Translations under genes and position numbers: made by a program
NCBI GenBank assembly: GCA_002470565.1
Contig: DKMQ01000107.1
Location: 52,702-61,988 of the forward strand
Direction: 5' to 3'
Length of the DNA stretch: 9,287 nt
Origin: Oceanospirillaceae bacterium UBA7410
GTDB taxonomy: Bacteria; Pseudomonadota; Gammaproteobacteria; Pseudomonadales; Balneatricaceae
Notes under the pieces: generated by a model
The model's database searches: none
Told to the model about the DNA's origin: nothing
The model's input: the letters and a program-made list of their open reading frames with translations, nothing else
Part shown: piece after piece, positions 1 to 7,759 of the stretch
How the letters are laid out: the number at the start of each line of letters is the position of its first letter
Position numbering within the stretch: position 1 is the stretch's first letter

Positions 1-34
1 GACGACAAGTCCGGCAGCATTATACGCCATAGCA

Positions 35-63
35 TGGATAAATTGGAGGCAGACTGCTAAAAT
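35..63 (+). promoter_or_regulatory. Predicted sigma70 promoter of the gpmI-envC-ctpA-yibQ operon
   Basis: The -35 element TGGATA (35-40, 4 of 6 consensus) and the -10 element TAAAAT (58-63, 5 of 6) are separated by exactly 17 bases. The -10 is preceded by TGC, giving an extended -10. Transcription would start near base 70, leaving a leader of about 25 bases before the gpmI ATG. This is pattern matching only. No other comparable + strand promoter is visible before gpmI, and the downstream genes have no room for their own intergenic promoters. Confidence 0.5.
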
Positions 64-94
64 ATCAAGCCCTATTTGCCAAATAAAAGACACC

Positions 95-1639
95 ATGACC
101 ACTTCTAGCCCAAAAGCCCTCATCATTCTTGACGGATGGGGACAAAGCAAATCATCTACTTCCAATGCTATTGAAGCTGCAATCACCCCTACTTGGGATG
201 CTCTTTTAGCAAACCACTGCCACAGTTTAGTAGGCACTTCTGGCGCTGATGTTGGCTTGCCCGATGGACAAATGGGCAACTCAGAAGTAGGGCATATGAA
301 TATTGGCGCTGGTCGCGTGGTGTATCAAAATTACACCCGCATTAGCAAAGCCATAAAAGATGGCGACTTTAATACCAATTCAGTCATTTTAGCTGCCATT
401 GATAAAGCCGTAGCAAATAAAGGCACAGTACATATTTGCGGATTATTATCTGATGGGGGCGTGCATAGCCATCAAGATCATTTGTTTGCTGCGTGTCAGC
501 TGGCCCATAAACGCGGCGCTTCATCTATTGTAGTGCATGCATGGCTAGATGGCAGAGATACTGCGCCAAGCTCAGCGCAAAATTATATCCAGGCACTGAT
601 GGATGTATTGGAACCTCTAGGTGGCCGCATTGGCAGCTTATGTGGTCGCTACTATGCCATGGACAGAGACCAACGCTGGGAGAGGGTAGAAAGTGCATAT
701 CGTGCAATGCGTTATGGTGAAGCAGAACATGAATGTTTGTCGGCTCTAAGTGCATTGCAAGAGTCTTACCTGAATAATAATACTGATGAGTTTGTGCCTG
801 CAACGGTGATTGTAGATCAGGCAGGCCAAGCGGCTACCATAGAAGATGGTGACACTGTGATTTGTGTTAACTTTAGACCAGATCGCACCCGCGAAATAAC
901 CCAAGCTTTTGTAGATGAAGAGTTTGATCATTTTGATCGAGGAGATACTCTTGATCTTGCTGAATTTGTGATGATGACTCAATACAGCGCCAATATAGAC
1001 ACGGCATGCGCTTTTCCTCCCAGTGATTTAAAAAATGACATTGGCGAAGTGATGGCGAATAATGGAAAAACCCAGCTGCGTATCGCTGAAACTGAAAAAT
1101 ACGCTCACGTCACCTTCTTTTTTAGTGGGGGCCAAGAAACACTTTACCCAGGAGAAAGCCGCGAACTTATTCCTTCACCTGACGTTGCCACCTATGACTT
1201 ACAACCACAGATGAGTGCACCAGAACTTACAGACAAACTTGTAGCGGCTATAGAAAGTTGCAACTATGATTTAATCGTATGTAATTTTGCTAACGCAGAT
1301 ATGGTGGGACATACTGGCAAATTTGACGCTGCCGTAAAAGCTGTTGAAGCCGTAGATGCTTGCCTTGCACGCATTATTACTGCTTTAGAAAAAGTAGATG
1401 GTGAAGCCTTAATTACTGCTGATCATGGCAACGTAGAACTTATGACGAACCCCACTACTGGGCAGCCCCATACAGCCCATACTTTGTGGCCTGTACCTTT
1501 AGTGTATGTAAGCAGCAGAAATGGCAATGCCAAACTGTCCTCGGGTGTACTGGCAGACTTAGCACCTACACTGCTGCACTTAATGAACTTAGAACAACCC
1601 AAAGAAATGACTGGTCATAATTTGGTTGAATTTAACTAA
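95..1639 (+). CDS. gpmI: 2,3-bisphosphoglycerate-independent phosphoglycerate mutase (iPGM)
   Basis: Interconverts 3-phosphoglycerate and 2-phosphoglycerate in cytosolic glycolysis and gluconeogenesis through a phosphoserine intermediate, using two Mn ions. The 514-residue length is normal for the family. The N-terminal LDGWG motif supplies metal ligand Asp13. The GNSEVGH motif holds the catalytic Ser63, and WLDGRDTAP and GRYYAMDRD are substrate-binding motifs of the inserted phosphotransferase domain. The C-terminal alkaline-phosphatase-like part shows NADMVGHTG (Asp402, His406), ADHGN (Asp443, His444) and His462 in PHTAHT, so all expected metal ligands are present. The ATG start puts LDGWG at the usual distance from the N-terminus, although the upstream AAAAGA is only a weak ribosome-binding site. 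It is the first gene of the operon and its last 14 bases overlap envC. In E. coli the orthologue (gpmM/yibO) also precedes envC and yibQ. Confidence 0.97.
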   Translation: MTTSSPKALIILDGWGQSKSSTSNAIEAAITPTWDALLANHCHSLVGTSGADVGLPDGQMGNSEVGHMNIGAGRVVYQNYTRISKAIKDGDFNTNSVILAAIDKAVANKGTVHICGLLSDGGVHSHQDHLFAACQLAHKRGASSIVVHAWLDGRDTAPSSAQNYIQALMDVLEPLGGRIGSLCGRYYAMDRDQRWERVESAYRAMRYGEAEHECLSALSALQESYLNNNTDEFVPATVIVDQAGQAATIEDGDTVICVNFRPDRTREITQAFVDEEFDHFDRGDTLDLAEFVMMTQYSANIDTACAFPPSDLKNDIGEVMANNGKTQLRIAETEKYAHVTFFFSGGQETLYPGESRELIPSPDVATYDLQPQMSAPELTDKLVAAIESCNYDLIVCNFANADMVGHTGKFDAAVKAVEAVDACLARIITALEKVDGEALITADHGNVELMTNPTTGQPHTAHTLWPVPLVYVSSRNGNAKLSSGVLADLAPTLLHLMNLEQPKEMTGHNLVEFN

Positions 1640-2777
1640 GTTGCGCACTATAGCTCACTTAACTCTTGGGTTGCTGCTTGTGTTGAGCACCTACTTATCT
1701 GCCGATACTGAGCAGCAAGTAAAGCAACGCGTGCAGCAACTCCAAAGTGATATTGGTAGCTTACAGACTTGGCTTAAAACCGCACAAAGCCAAGCCTCTG
1801 ACATACAACAACAGTTACAAAAAAGTGAAAAAAAAATAAGCGCCCTAAGTAAGGCGATCAAAGAAAATAAACACGCAAGCCAACAGTCCACCTCACTTCT
1901 TGAAAAACTAGAACTACAATCAAGCCACTTCCAAGATGCCTTAGCAGAGCAAGAACAGCTGTTAAGTAGCCAGTTACAACGCCAATATCAACAGGGTAAA
2001 AGCTCCACCAGTAGCGTACTTCTTAGCTTGGATAACCCTTCCGCCTTAGCTCGCAACATGGCGTACTACCAGTATTTAAACCAAGCCAGTGCTGAACAAA
2101 TGGCTGCTTATCGCCAGACCTTAGACGGACTGACTCAAGTACAACAAGAGCAAGCTGATATCACCCTGGAGCTGCAGCAACAGGCACAAAAGTTAAACGC
2201 CCAAACGCAAAGCTTAAAACAAGCTAAAACTAAACTTTCGAGCACTCTTAACGCTTTAAATAGCGTAAAGCTGTCAAAAGCTCAGCGCTTGAGCAACGCT
2301 AAAACCGATCAAATACAAGCACAAGACTTGCTAGAGCAGATACAAATCGCCCTTGCCAAAGCCAATATCCAAGTTGCTGATACCCCACTGGCTAGGGCTA
2401 AAGGCCTTTTACCTTGGCCACTAAAAGGTAAAGTGCTCAATCGCTTTGGTGTATCACAAATCAGCTACCCTTTAAGCCAACAAGGCTGGTTGATTGCCGC
2501 TCCAGAAGGCTCAGACGTGAAGGCCATACATGGTGGGCGTGTGGTCTTTTCAGATTGGTTAAAAGGCTATGGATTAGTTATCATGCTAGATCATGGTGAT
2601 GGGTTTTTAAGCTTATATGGACACAATCAAGCACTTTATTTGTCCACTGGCGAGCAGGCTGCAGCACAGCAGCTTATCGCAAGTAGTGGTAAATCTGGCG
2701 GTAATACTCAAGCTGCCTTATACTTTTCATTACGCCAACAAGGCAATCCTTTAAATCCTAAACAATGGTTGCAATAA
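1626..2777 (+). CDS. envC: EnvC-like murein hydrolase activator (degenerate LytM/M23 domain)
   Basis: Periplasmic divisome-associated protein; EnvC of E. coli is recruited by FtsEX and activates the amidases AmiA/AmiB for daughter-cell separation. This 383-residue protein has a Sec signal peptide (about 1-26, ending YLSA before DTEQ), a long Gln/Ala/Lys-rich coiled coil (about 27-245), and a C-terminal M23/LytM fold (about 260-383). The peptidase zinc ligands are lost. The H-x-G-x-D motif reads QQGWL, giving Gln285 and Leu289 at the His and Asp positions. The final H-x-H reads A364-L-Y366. Only His323 (DHGDG) and His333 (LYGH) remain, so it should be an activator, not an enzyme. The C-terminal NPKQWLQ resembles E. 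coli EnvC. The frame has no ATG start. TTG at 1626 (inside the end of gpmI) or TTG at 1641 must be used; I chose 1626. No clear Shine-Dalgarno is visible, which suggests coupling to gpmI translation. Confidence 0.93.
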   Translation: MNLTKLRTIAHLTLGLLLVLSTYLSADTEQQVKQRVQQLQSDIGSLQTWLKTAQSQASDIQQQLQKSEKKISALSKAIKENKHASQQSTSLLEKLELQSSHFQDALAEQEQLLSSQLQRQYQQGKSSTSSVLLSLDNPSALARNMAYYQYLNQASAEQMAAYRQTLDGLTQVQQEQADITLELQQQAQKLNAQTQSLKQAKTKLSSTLNALNSVKLSKAQRLSNAKTDQIQAQDLLEQIQIALAKANIQVADTPLARAKGLLPWPLKGKVLNRFGVSQISYPLSQQGWLIAAPEGSDVKAIHGGRVVFSDWLKGYGLVIMLDHGDGFLSLYGHNQALYLSTGEQAAAQQLIASSGKSGGNTQAALYFSLRQQGNPLNPKQWLQ

Positions 2778-4009
2778 AACACGCTATGAGAAATAAACTC
2801 ACCAAGCTAACTACAAAAAAACCATTTAGAAAATCTGTTGCGCACCTGATTTTAGCTTTTTTCCTGGGCACTTTTAGCGTTTCACAGACCCTTGCCGACA
2901 CTCCACCACAGCAAGTTAGCGTCGCGCCTGCTGGTACGAATGTGGATAAAGCTGTGCCGCTAGCACAGCTACAGGCCTTCGTGGCTGTATATGAACGTAT
3001 CCGCCAAAATCATGTCACACCCAAAACAGATGCACAGCTACTGCAGCTGGCACTTGAAGGTTTGATTTTAAAACTTGACCGCTTTTCCAGCTATTTAGAT
3101 GCGCAAGACATGGCAGCATTACAACAAGATACCAAGGGAGAATATCCAGGTATTGGCATAGAAATAGTCCCTGAGGGAAACTTTATTCGGATTATTACAC
3201 CCATCGACAATAGCCCAGCATCTCGTGCGGGTATAAAGCCTGGGGACTGGATTACTCACGTACAAGATGAAACTATAAAAGGGCTAGATGTACATGACAT
3301 AGTGCAGCTGATGGCAGGTGATATTGGCTCTTCAATTACACTGACGATATTGCGTAATGGGGAAACCTTTAGCGTTACCTTAACGCGTGAAATCATCACT
3401 ACCAAGAGTGTTCGCAGTGAGCTAATGTCAGGCAATGTGGGCTATCTGCGTATTAGTCTTTTTCAAGATCAAACTGGAGAAGATTTGATAACACAAATGC
3501 AGGCCTTAAAAAAAGCTGGGGCTGATCGCTGGGTATTGGATTTAAGAAATAATCCCGGGGGCACTTTGTCTGCAGCAGCAAAAGTAGCTGATGCATTTTT
3601 AACTAAAGGTGTCATCGTGACTACCCAAGCCCGTCAAATTGAAGACAACCTCCGTTTTGAGGCTAGTAATGCAGACCCAAGTGAAGGTTTGCCTTTAATG
3701 GTGTTAATAAACAATGGTAGCGCCTCAGCTTCAGAAATAGTGGCAGGTGCTATAAAAGACCATAAACGTGGCCAACTTATGGGGGATACTAGCTTTGGCA
3801 AAGGCTCTGTTCAATCTATCATTTCACTGCCACAAGGCGCAGGTGTTAAGCTCACAACGGCATACTACTTCACACCGGCTGGCCATAACATTCACTTAAA
3901 AGGCATCGAGCCTGACTTAAGTGTAAGTAACACAGATACAGACGCTCAAGATGACCTGCAGCTAACCACCGCTATAGAGCTGCTTAAATCTACAGTTACT
4001 AAAAAATAA
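2765..4009 (+). CDS. ctpA: Carboxy-terminal processing protease CtpA (peptidase family S41A)
   Basis: Exported serine protease of the CtpA/Prc family. In Pseudomonas aeruginosa CtpA works with the lipoprotein LbcA to degrade peptidoglycan cross-link hydrolases; the partner is not in this window. The 414-residue product has a signal peptide (hydrophobic LILAFFLG, cleavage near LA-DTPP at about 44), an N-terminal helical segment, a PDZ domain (about 125-210, starting at YPGIGIEI) and the S41 protease core (about 220-390). The catalytic Ser321 is the middle serine of SASASE, and Lys346 in FGKG lies exactly 25 residues later, the spacing of the E. coli Prc dyad Ser430/Lys455. An NPGG motif lies before the active site. 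ATG 2765 overlaps envC by 13 bases. ATG 2786 (Met8) would sit 8 bases after the envC stop and give a more usual signal peptide; neither has a strong ribosome-binding site. yibQ follows after 4 bases. Confidence 0.95.
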   Translation: MVAIKHAMRNKLTKLTTKKPFRKSVAHLILAFFLGTFSVSQTLADTPPQQVSVAPAGTNVDKAVPLAQLQAFVAVYERIRQNHVTPKTDAQLLQLALEGLILKLDRFSSYLDAQDMAALQQDTKGEYPGIGIEIVPEGNFIRIITPIDNSPASRAGIKPGDWITHVQDETIKGLDVHDIVQLMAGDIGSSITLTILRNGETFSVTLTREIITTKSVRSELMSGNVGYLRISLFQDQTGEDLITQMQALKKAGADRWVLDLRNNPGGTLSAAAKVADAFLTKGVIVTTQARQIEDNLRFEASNADPSEGLPLMVLINNGSASASEIVAGAIKDHKRGQLMGDTSFGKGSVQSIISLPQGAGVKLTTAYYFTPAGHNIHLKGIEPDLSVSNTDTDAQDDLQLTTAIELLKSTVTKK

Positions 4010-4013
4010 TATA

Positions 4014-4811
4014 ATGCACAAACTGAACAAGTTATCCAAAAAAATGTCCCAGTTTCAGCACTGTCTTATTGGGTGTCTATGGTTCTGGTTTATGACCAGC
4101 GCACATTTAGTTAAAGCAGATGTTTTTCAGCCTTCTATGGTCATTATCATCGACGACTTAGGCTATAACCTTGCCAACGGGTTAGGCATCATAAACTTAC
4201 CAGGGCCTATTACTTTGGCTGTAATACCCCACACCCGCCATGGCGCTTCATTAGCTAGCACTGGAGCTAAAGTAGGTAAAGAGATCATGCTTCATGTGCC
4301 AATGCAAAATCATGCGGGTATTAAGCTTGGCAAAGGCGGACTTACTTTAGGTATGGATGAGAAAACCTTTAAAGATATATTACGAAAGGATGCCGCTAAC
4401 ATTCCCTTCACTCAAGGGTTAAATAACCACATGGGTAGCGCACTAACGGAACAAGCCTTACCCATGCTGTGGACGATGGATGTGGCCAAAGAGCTAGAGC
4501 TATTTTTTGTAGATAGTCGCACCAGTGCCACAAGTGTCGCCTGGCAACAGGCCATAGCGCAAAATGTGCCCACACTTAAACGGGATGTATTTTTAGACAA
4601 TGACACCAGCACTGAAGCTTTAGAGATCCAATTTCAACAAGCTATGGATGTTGCCCGAAAAAATAAATTCGCTGTACTTATTGGCCACCCTTACCCAGAG
4701 ACGATAGCTTTTTTAAGCCAGTCTCTTGGTAAACTGGATGAAGCAGGCATAAAGCTTGTTTCAGCCTCGGCGCTCATTGAGCTGCTAAAGCCGCATCTCG
4801 ATACCCTTTGA
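4014..4811 (+). CDS. yibQ: Divergent polysaccharide deacetylase family protein, YibQ-like
   Basis: Predicted periplasmic protein of the divergent polysaccharide deacetylase family (Polysacc_deac_2, NodB-like fold). The substrate is not established for this family, so a cell-wall or glycan role is only inferred. The 265-residue product has an N-terminal hydrophobic segment (about 14-35, probable signal peptide ending VKA before Asp36). It carries the conserved family blocks in order: IIIDDLGY (Asp47, Asp48), LHVPMQ (His94), NNHMGS (Asn138, His139), FFVDSRT (Asp167), RDVFLDN and [11 protein letters not shown] 4014 lies 4 bases after ctpA. Met11 (4044) would give a shorter signal peptide and remains possible. 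It is the last gene of the envelope operon, and its final 27 bases run antisense to the 3' end of hisF. In E. coli yibQ directly follows envC; here ctpA lies between them. Confidence 0.92.
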   Translation: MHKLNKLSKKMSQFQHCLIGCLWFWFMTSAHLVKADVFQPSMVIIIDDLGYNLANGLGIINLPGPITLAVIPHTRHGASLASTGAKVGKEIMLHVPMQNHAGIKLGKGGLTLGMDEKTFKDILRKDAANIPFTQGLNNHMGSALTEQALPMLWTMDVAKELELFFVDSRTSATSVAWQQAIAQNVPTLKRDVFLDNDTSTEALEIQFQQAMDVARKNKFAVLIGHPYPETIAFLSQSLGKLDEAGIKLVSASALIELLKPHLDTL

Positions 4812-5558
4812 GGCCATATATTTTTTGGCTTGAGGAATAGTGTATTCGTTGAAGTGAAAAATACTAGCCGCTAACACTGCATCAGCCTTACCTTCAGTAA
4901 CACCTTCTACTAAATGATCTAAGTTACCCACACCGCCAGAAGCAATCACAGGCACAGACACTGCGTCACTTATAGTGCGCGTGACACCTAGATCATAACC
5001 ATTTTTTACACCGTCTTGGTCCATACTGGTAAGTAGTATTTCACCAGCACCATAATTAACCATCTTGATCGCCCACTCGACCGCGTCAATGCCTGTAGCT
5101 TTGCGCCCACCATGAGTGAAAATTTCCCACCGTAATGGCTCACCAGGGCCACTGACTTGCTTGGCATCGATAGCTACCACAATGCACTGCACACCAAAAC
5201 GATCTGCTGCTTGCTGGACAAAATCTGGGTTAAAAACTGCGGCAGAATTGATGCCTACTTTGTCTGCACCGGCGTTGAGCATACGGCGAATATCTTCGCA
5301 GGTTCTTATGCCACCACCCACAGTGAGAGGGATGAACACCTCACTAGCCATTTTTTCAACCGTGTGCACCATAGTGTCACGGTTTTCATGGGTAGCACCT
5401 ATGTCTAAAAAGGTAATTTCATCAGCACCCTGCTCATTATAGCGCTTAGCTACCTCCACAGGATCGCCAGCGTCTCTAATATCAACAAACTGCACGCCTT
5501 TAACAACACGGCCGTTGTTAACGTCTAAACAGGGAATAATGCGTTTAGCTAAACCCAT
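4785..5558 (-). CDS. hisF: Imidazole glycerol phosphate synthase, cyclase subunit HisF
   Basis: Cyclase subunit of the cytosolic IGP synthase heterodimer. It joins PRFAR with ammonia delivered by HisH to form imidazole glycerol phosphate and AICAR. At 257 residues it has the normal size of a (beta/alpha)8 barrel. The two catalytic aspartates are visible: Asp12 in IIPCLDV and Asp131 in VVAIDAK, equivalent to Asp11 and Asp130 of Thermotoga HisF. Phosphate-binding glycines appear as VGGGIR near 80-85 and VIASGGVG in the C-terminal half. The start is well fixed by AAGGA (5566-5570, minus strand), 7 bases before the ATG. It is the distal gene of hisBHAF, 26 bases after hisA. Its TAG stop lies within the convergent yibQ gene. 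Confidence 0.97.
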   Translation of the reverse strand: MGLAKRIIPCLDVNNGRVVKGVQFVDIRDAGDPVEVAKRYNEQGADEITFLDIGATHENRDTMVHTVEKMASEVFIPLTVGGGIRTCEDIRRMLNAGADKVGINSAAVFNPDFVQQAADRFGVQCIVVAIDAKQVSGPGEPLRWEIFTHGGRKATGIDAVEWAIKMVNYGAGEILLTSMDQDGVKNGYDLGVTRTISDAVSVPVIASGGVGNLDHLVEGVTEGKADAVLAASIFHFNEYTIPQAKKYMASKGIEMRL

Positions 5559-5565
5559 GAGAGTA

Positions 5566-5570
5566 TCCTT
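5566..5570 (-). promoter_or_regulatory. Shine-Dalgarno of hisF
   Basis: On the minus strand AAGGA lies 7 bases before the hisF ATG. It fixes that start and shows that hisF can be initiated independently of hisA translation. Confidence 0.7.
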
Positions 5571-5584
5571 AAAATAGGTAAAAG

Positions 5585-6331
5585 TTAGCTTGCGTCACAA
5601 TAAGCTTGAGCTGCGGCTAAATCTAATGTGCCTTCATAAATAGCTCGACCAGTGATAGCACCTATAATTCCATCTCCAGCAACAGCTGCAAGTGCGCGCA
5701 CATCATCCATATTAGTCACACCACCAGAAGCAATCACAGGGATACCTGCTGCTTGGGCTAAATGACGCGTGGCTTCTACGTTCACACCCTGCATCATGCC
5801 GTCCCGGGCAATGTCGGTATAAACAATAGAGCTAACCCCATCATTAACAAAGCGTTTAGCCAGATCTACTGCCTTCACATCGGTGACTTCTGCCCAGCCT
5901 TCTACAGCTACCATGCCATCGATTGCATCTAGACCTACAATAATACGTCCAGGAAAATCACGACACGCTTGAGTAACAAAATCTGGATCACGTACTGCTT
6001 GAGTGCCAATAATTACATACTCAACACCTGCTTGCAGGTAAGCTTCGATAATCTCTACATTGCGTATACCACCACCAATTTGTATCGGCAGTTTTGGGTG
6101 CGCCATGGCGATAGCTTTAACGATATCTCCATTGACAGGGTTACCTGCAAAAGCACCGTTTAAATCCACTAAATGCAACCTTCTGCACCCTGCATCAACC
6201 CACTGACTGGCCACTGATACTGGGTCTGCAGAAAATACAGTAGACTCCTCCATACGGCCTTGACGTAAGCGTACACATTCACCATCTTTTAAATCGATGG
6301 CAGGAATCATTAACAAAGGGGTTTGAGACAT
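5585..6331 (-). CDS. hisA: Phosphoribosylformimino-5-aminoimidazole carboxamide ribotide isomerase HisA
   Basis: Cytosolic isomerase that converts ProFAR to PRFAR, the substrate of HisF, by an Amadori rearrangement. The 248-residue (beta/alpha)8 barrel carries catalytic Asp13 (IPAIDLKDG) and Asp135 ([10 protein letters not shown]), equivalent to Asp8 and Asp127 of Thermotoga HisA. It also shows the [27 protein letters not shown] and VIASGGV blocks. The dedicated HisA pattern with its own pair of aspartates separates it from HisF. Two starts are possible: ATG at 6331 and Met8 at 6310. Family members often begin only a few residues before the IPAIDL motif, so Met8 is plausible. Neither has an obvious ribosome-binding site. 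It lies 19 bases after hisH and 26 before hisF. Confidence 0.97.
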   Translation of the reverse strand: MSQTPLLMIPAIDLKDGECVRLRQGRMEESTVFSADPVSVASQWVDAGCRRLHLVDLNGAFAGNPVNGDIVKAIAMAHPKLPIQIGGGIRNVEIIEAYLQAGVEYVIIGTQAVRDPDFVTQACRDFPGRIIVGLDAIDGMVAVEGWAEVTDVKAVDLAKRFVNDGVSSIVYTDIARDGMMQGVNVEATRHLAQAAGIPVIASGGVTNMDDVRALAAVAGDGIIGAITGRAIYEGTLDLAAAQAYCDAS

Positions 6332-6350
6332 AGATTATTTGCGGCAGTAT

Positions 6351-6986
6351 TTAACTACCGTCCCACTGTAGAAAGTTTTGTAAAAGTTTAAGGCCAGCAG
6401 AGTGACTTTTTTCTGGATGAAACTGAACTGCAAACACGTTTTCTAGCGCTAAAGCCACATCAAATTCTAGGCCATAATTACACGTAGCTGCTACAAGATG
6501 ACGTGCTTGGGTGCGCACATAATAGCTGTGCACAAAATAAAATCGGCTATTATCTTCAATACCATGCCAAAGTTTGTGAGGCTTTTGCTGCACTTGGCTC
6601 CAGCCCATGTGTGGCACTTTCAGATGCGCTTGTTGCACACTAGGTTGGTCGCCAAAAAAAGATACATCACCTGGCAACTCACCCAAGCAATCCACTCCAC
6701 CATTTTCACTAGAGTGCTGCATAAGCGCCTGCATGCCCACACAAATACCTAAAATTGGTTTCTTGCCCATTTGGTCGGCTACAATCTGATCGACGCCCAG
6801 ACGTTTAATCTCGGCCATACAGTCACGCATAGCACCTACACCGGGCAGAACAACACGATCACAGGCTTCAATTTTAGCGGCATCGTTTGTCACATAAACG
6901 CGGGTATCTGGACAAACATGCTCTAGGGCTTTGGCAACAGAGTGTAAGTTGCCCATACCATAGTCAATTACTGCAACGGATTTCAT
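6351..6986 (-). CDS. hisH: Imidazole glycerol phosphate synthase, glutaminase subunit HisH
   Basis: Class I glutamine amidotransferase subunit of IGP synthase; it hydrolyses glutamine and channels ammonia into HisF. At 211 residues it has the usual length. The catalytic triad is complete: Cys82 in the nucleophile elbow LGICVGMQ, and His190 and Glu192 in VQFHPEKS. The N-terminal [11 protein letters not shown] block and the oxyanion-loop PGVGAM are typical of HisH and argue against PdxT or TrpG. The ATG at 6986 is preceded by a short AGG (6993-6995) at 6 bases, a weak Shine-Dalgarno. It sits 22 bases after hisB and 19 before hisA, so HisH and HisF are made from one transcript with hisA between them. 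Confidence 0.97.
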   Translation of the reverse strand: MKSVAVIDYGMGNLHSVAKALEHVCPDTRVYVTNDAAKIEACDRVVLPGVGAMRDCMAEIKRLGVDQIVADQMGKKPILGICVGMQALMQHSSENGGVDCLGELPGDVSFFGDQPSVQQAHLKVPHMGWSQVQQKPHKLWHGIEDNSRFYFVHSYYVRTQARHLVAATCNYGLEFDVALALENVFAVQFHPEKSHSAGLKLLQNFLQWDGS

Positions 6987-7008
6987 AACGAGCCTATCAA
7001 TACAGAGC

Positions 7009-7602
7009 TTATAAACTGCCTTTTGTCGACGGCATCATTCCTGCCATACGCTCATCAGCACTTAAGGCCATGCGCAAAGCACGACCAAAGGCTTTAAAGA
7101 CTGTTTCTGCTTGGTGATGCGCATTTTTACCACTAAGGTTGTCGATGTGTAGCGTAAGCTTGGCATGATTTACAAAGCCACGGAAAAACTCATCAAACAA
7201 ATCCACATCAAAACCACCAATGCGACCACGAGTGTATTTAACATGATTAAACAATCCTGGGCGACCAGAAAAATCCATCACTACACGGCTTAAGGCCTCA
7301 TCAAGCGGAACATAAGCAGATCCGTAACGGGTCAGACCTTTTTTGTCGCCCACAGCTTGGTCAATGGCCATGCCTAGGGTAATGCCCAAATCTTCCACTG
7401 TGTGGTGGGCATCGATATGTAAATCACCTTTGGCATTAATATCTAAATCTATTAGGCCATGACGTGCAACCTGTTCTAACATGTGGTCTAAGAAAGGCAG
7501 CCCAGTCACACAACTAAACACACCAGTGCCATCTAAATTAACACTGACTGTAATTTGAGTTTCTAAGGTATTACGTTCTACGGTGGCGGTACGTGCCGAC
7601 AT
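7009..7602 (-). CDS. hisB: Imidazoleglycerol-phosphate dehydratase HisB (monofunctional)
   Basis: Mn-dependent cytosolic enzyme that dehydrates imidazole glycerol phosphate to imidazole acetol phosphate, the step directly after IGP synthase. The 197-residue length shows a stand-alone dehydratase, without the N-terminal histidinol-phosphatase domain found in the bifunctional E. coli HisB. The histidinol phosphatase must therefore be encoded elsewhere. The metal-binding histidine motifs [23 protein letters not shown] and [10 protein letters not shown], which include both family signature patterns, are intact. The ATG is preceded by GAGGA (7609-7613, minus strand) at 6 bases. It is the first gene of hisBHAF and is divergent from mutY across 157 bases. 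Confidence 0.97.
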   Translation of the reverse strand: MSARTATVERNTLETQITVSVNLDGTGVFSCVTGLPFLDHMLEQVARHGLIDLDINAKGDLHIDAHHTVEDLGITLGMAIDQAVGDKKGLTRYGSAYVPLDEALSRVVMDFSGRPGLFNHVKYTRGRIGGFDVDLFDEFFRGFVNHAKLTLHIDNLSGKNAHHQAETVFKAFGRALRMALSADERMAGMMPSTKGSL

Positions 7603-7608
7603 GAGGTG

Positions 7609-7613
7609 TCCTC
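7609..7613 (-). promoter_or_regulatory. Shine-Dalgarno of hisB
   Basis: GAGGA on the minus strand, 6 bases before the hisB ATG, is the clearest ribosome-binding site in the window and fixes the start of the his sub-operon. Confidence 0.7.
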
Positions 7614-7649
7614 GCGTTTAAAAAAAGTATAGCTACACAATATGCTTAG

Positions 7650-7678
7650 ATTATACGACCTTTAAGCACTTATTTACA
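7650..7678 (-). promoter_or_regulatory. Predicted promoter of hisBHAF
   Basis: On the minus strand a perfect TATAAT -10 (7650-7655) lies about 48 bases before the hisB ATG. At a 17-base spacer the -35 position (7673-7678) reads TGTAAA, only 3 of 6 consensus. Transcription would start near 7643 and give a leader of about 40 bases. The weak -35 suggests either a low-strength or an activator-dependent promoter. This is inferred from sequence only. Confidence 0.45.
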
Positions 7679-7713
7679 CAGCACAAACGCACCAAAAAGC
7701 GATAAAACAATTG

Positions 7714-7719
7714 TATAAT
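7714..7719 (+). promoter_or_regulatory. Predicted -10 element of the mutY-yggX promoter
   Basis: A perfect TATAAT lies 40 bases before the mutY ATG. No good -35 is seen at spacings of 15 to 19 bases, so the promoter is probably weak or uses other contacts. The -10 is embedded in an inverted repeat CAATT-gtat-AATTG (7708-7721). It faces away from the hisB -10 across about 58 bases. Confidence 0.4.
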
Positions 7720-7759
7720 TGCTAATACTTACGTTTACTCACTCACAAGCCATCAATTA

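Noticed and set aside
1..60. Open frame on the + strand ending in TAA at 58-60, possibly the C-terminus of an upstream gene
   Set aside because: Only 19 codons are visible, with no recognisable motif, and it overlaps the predicted gpmI promoter. Short starts on the minus strand (near 28-35) are equally unsupported.
525..982. Antisense open frames within gpmI
   Set aside because: Cys/His-rich low-complexity translations opposite conserved iPGM motifs; no independent signals for expression.
4064..4076. LIGC lipobox-like motif in the YibQ N-terminus (Cys21), suggesting a lipoprotein
   Set aside because: The hydrophobic segment continues after the cysteine (LWFWFM), and the stretch before it is too short for a lipoprotein signal peptide. 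A normal signal peptide ending near Ala35 fits better.
4772..4782. GCTC-ATT-GAGC hairpin at the yibQ/hisF convergence as a bidirectional terminator
   Set aside because: Four-pair stem with no T-run on either strand, and lying inside coding sequence. Not sufficient for an intrinsic terminator.
5116..5442. 108-codon open frame antisense to hisF
   Set aside because: It lies wholly opposite a well-conserved gene, has no ribosome-binding site or recognisable domain, and is typical of antisense shadow frames.
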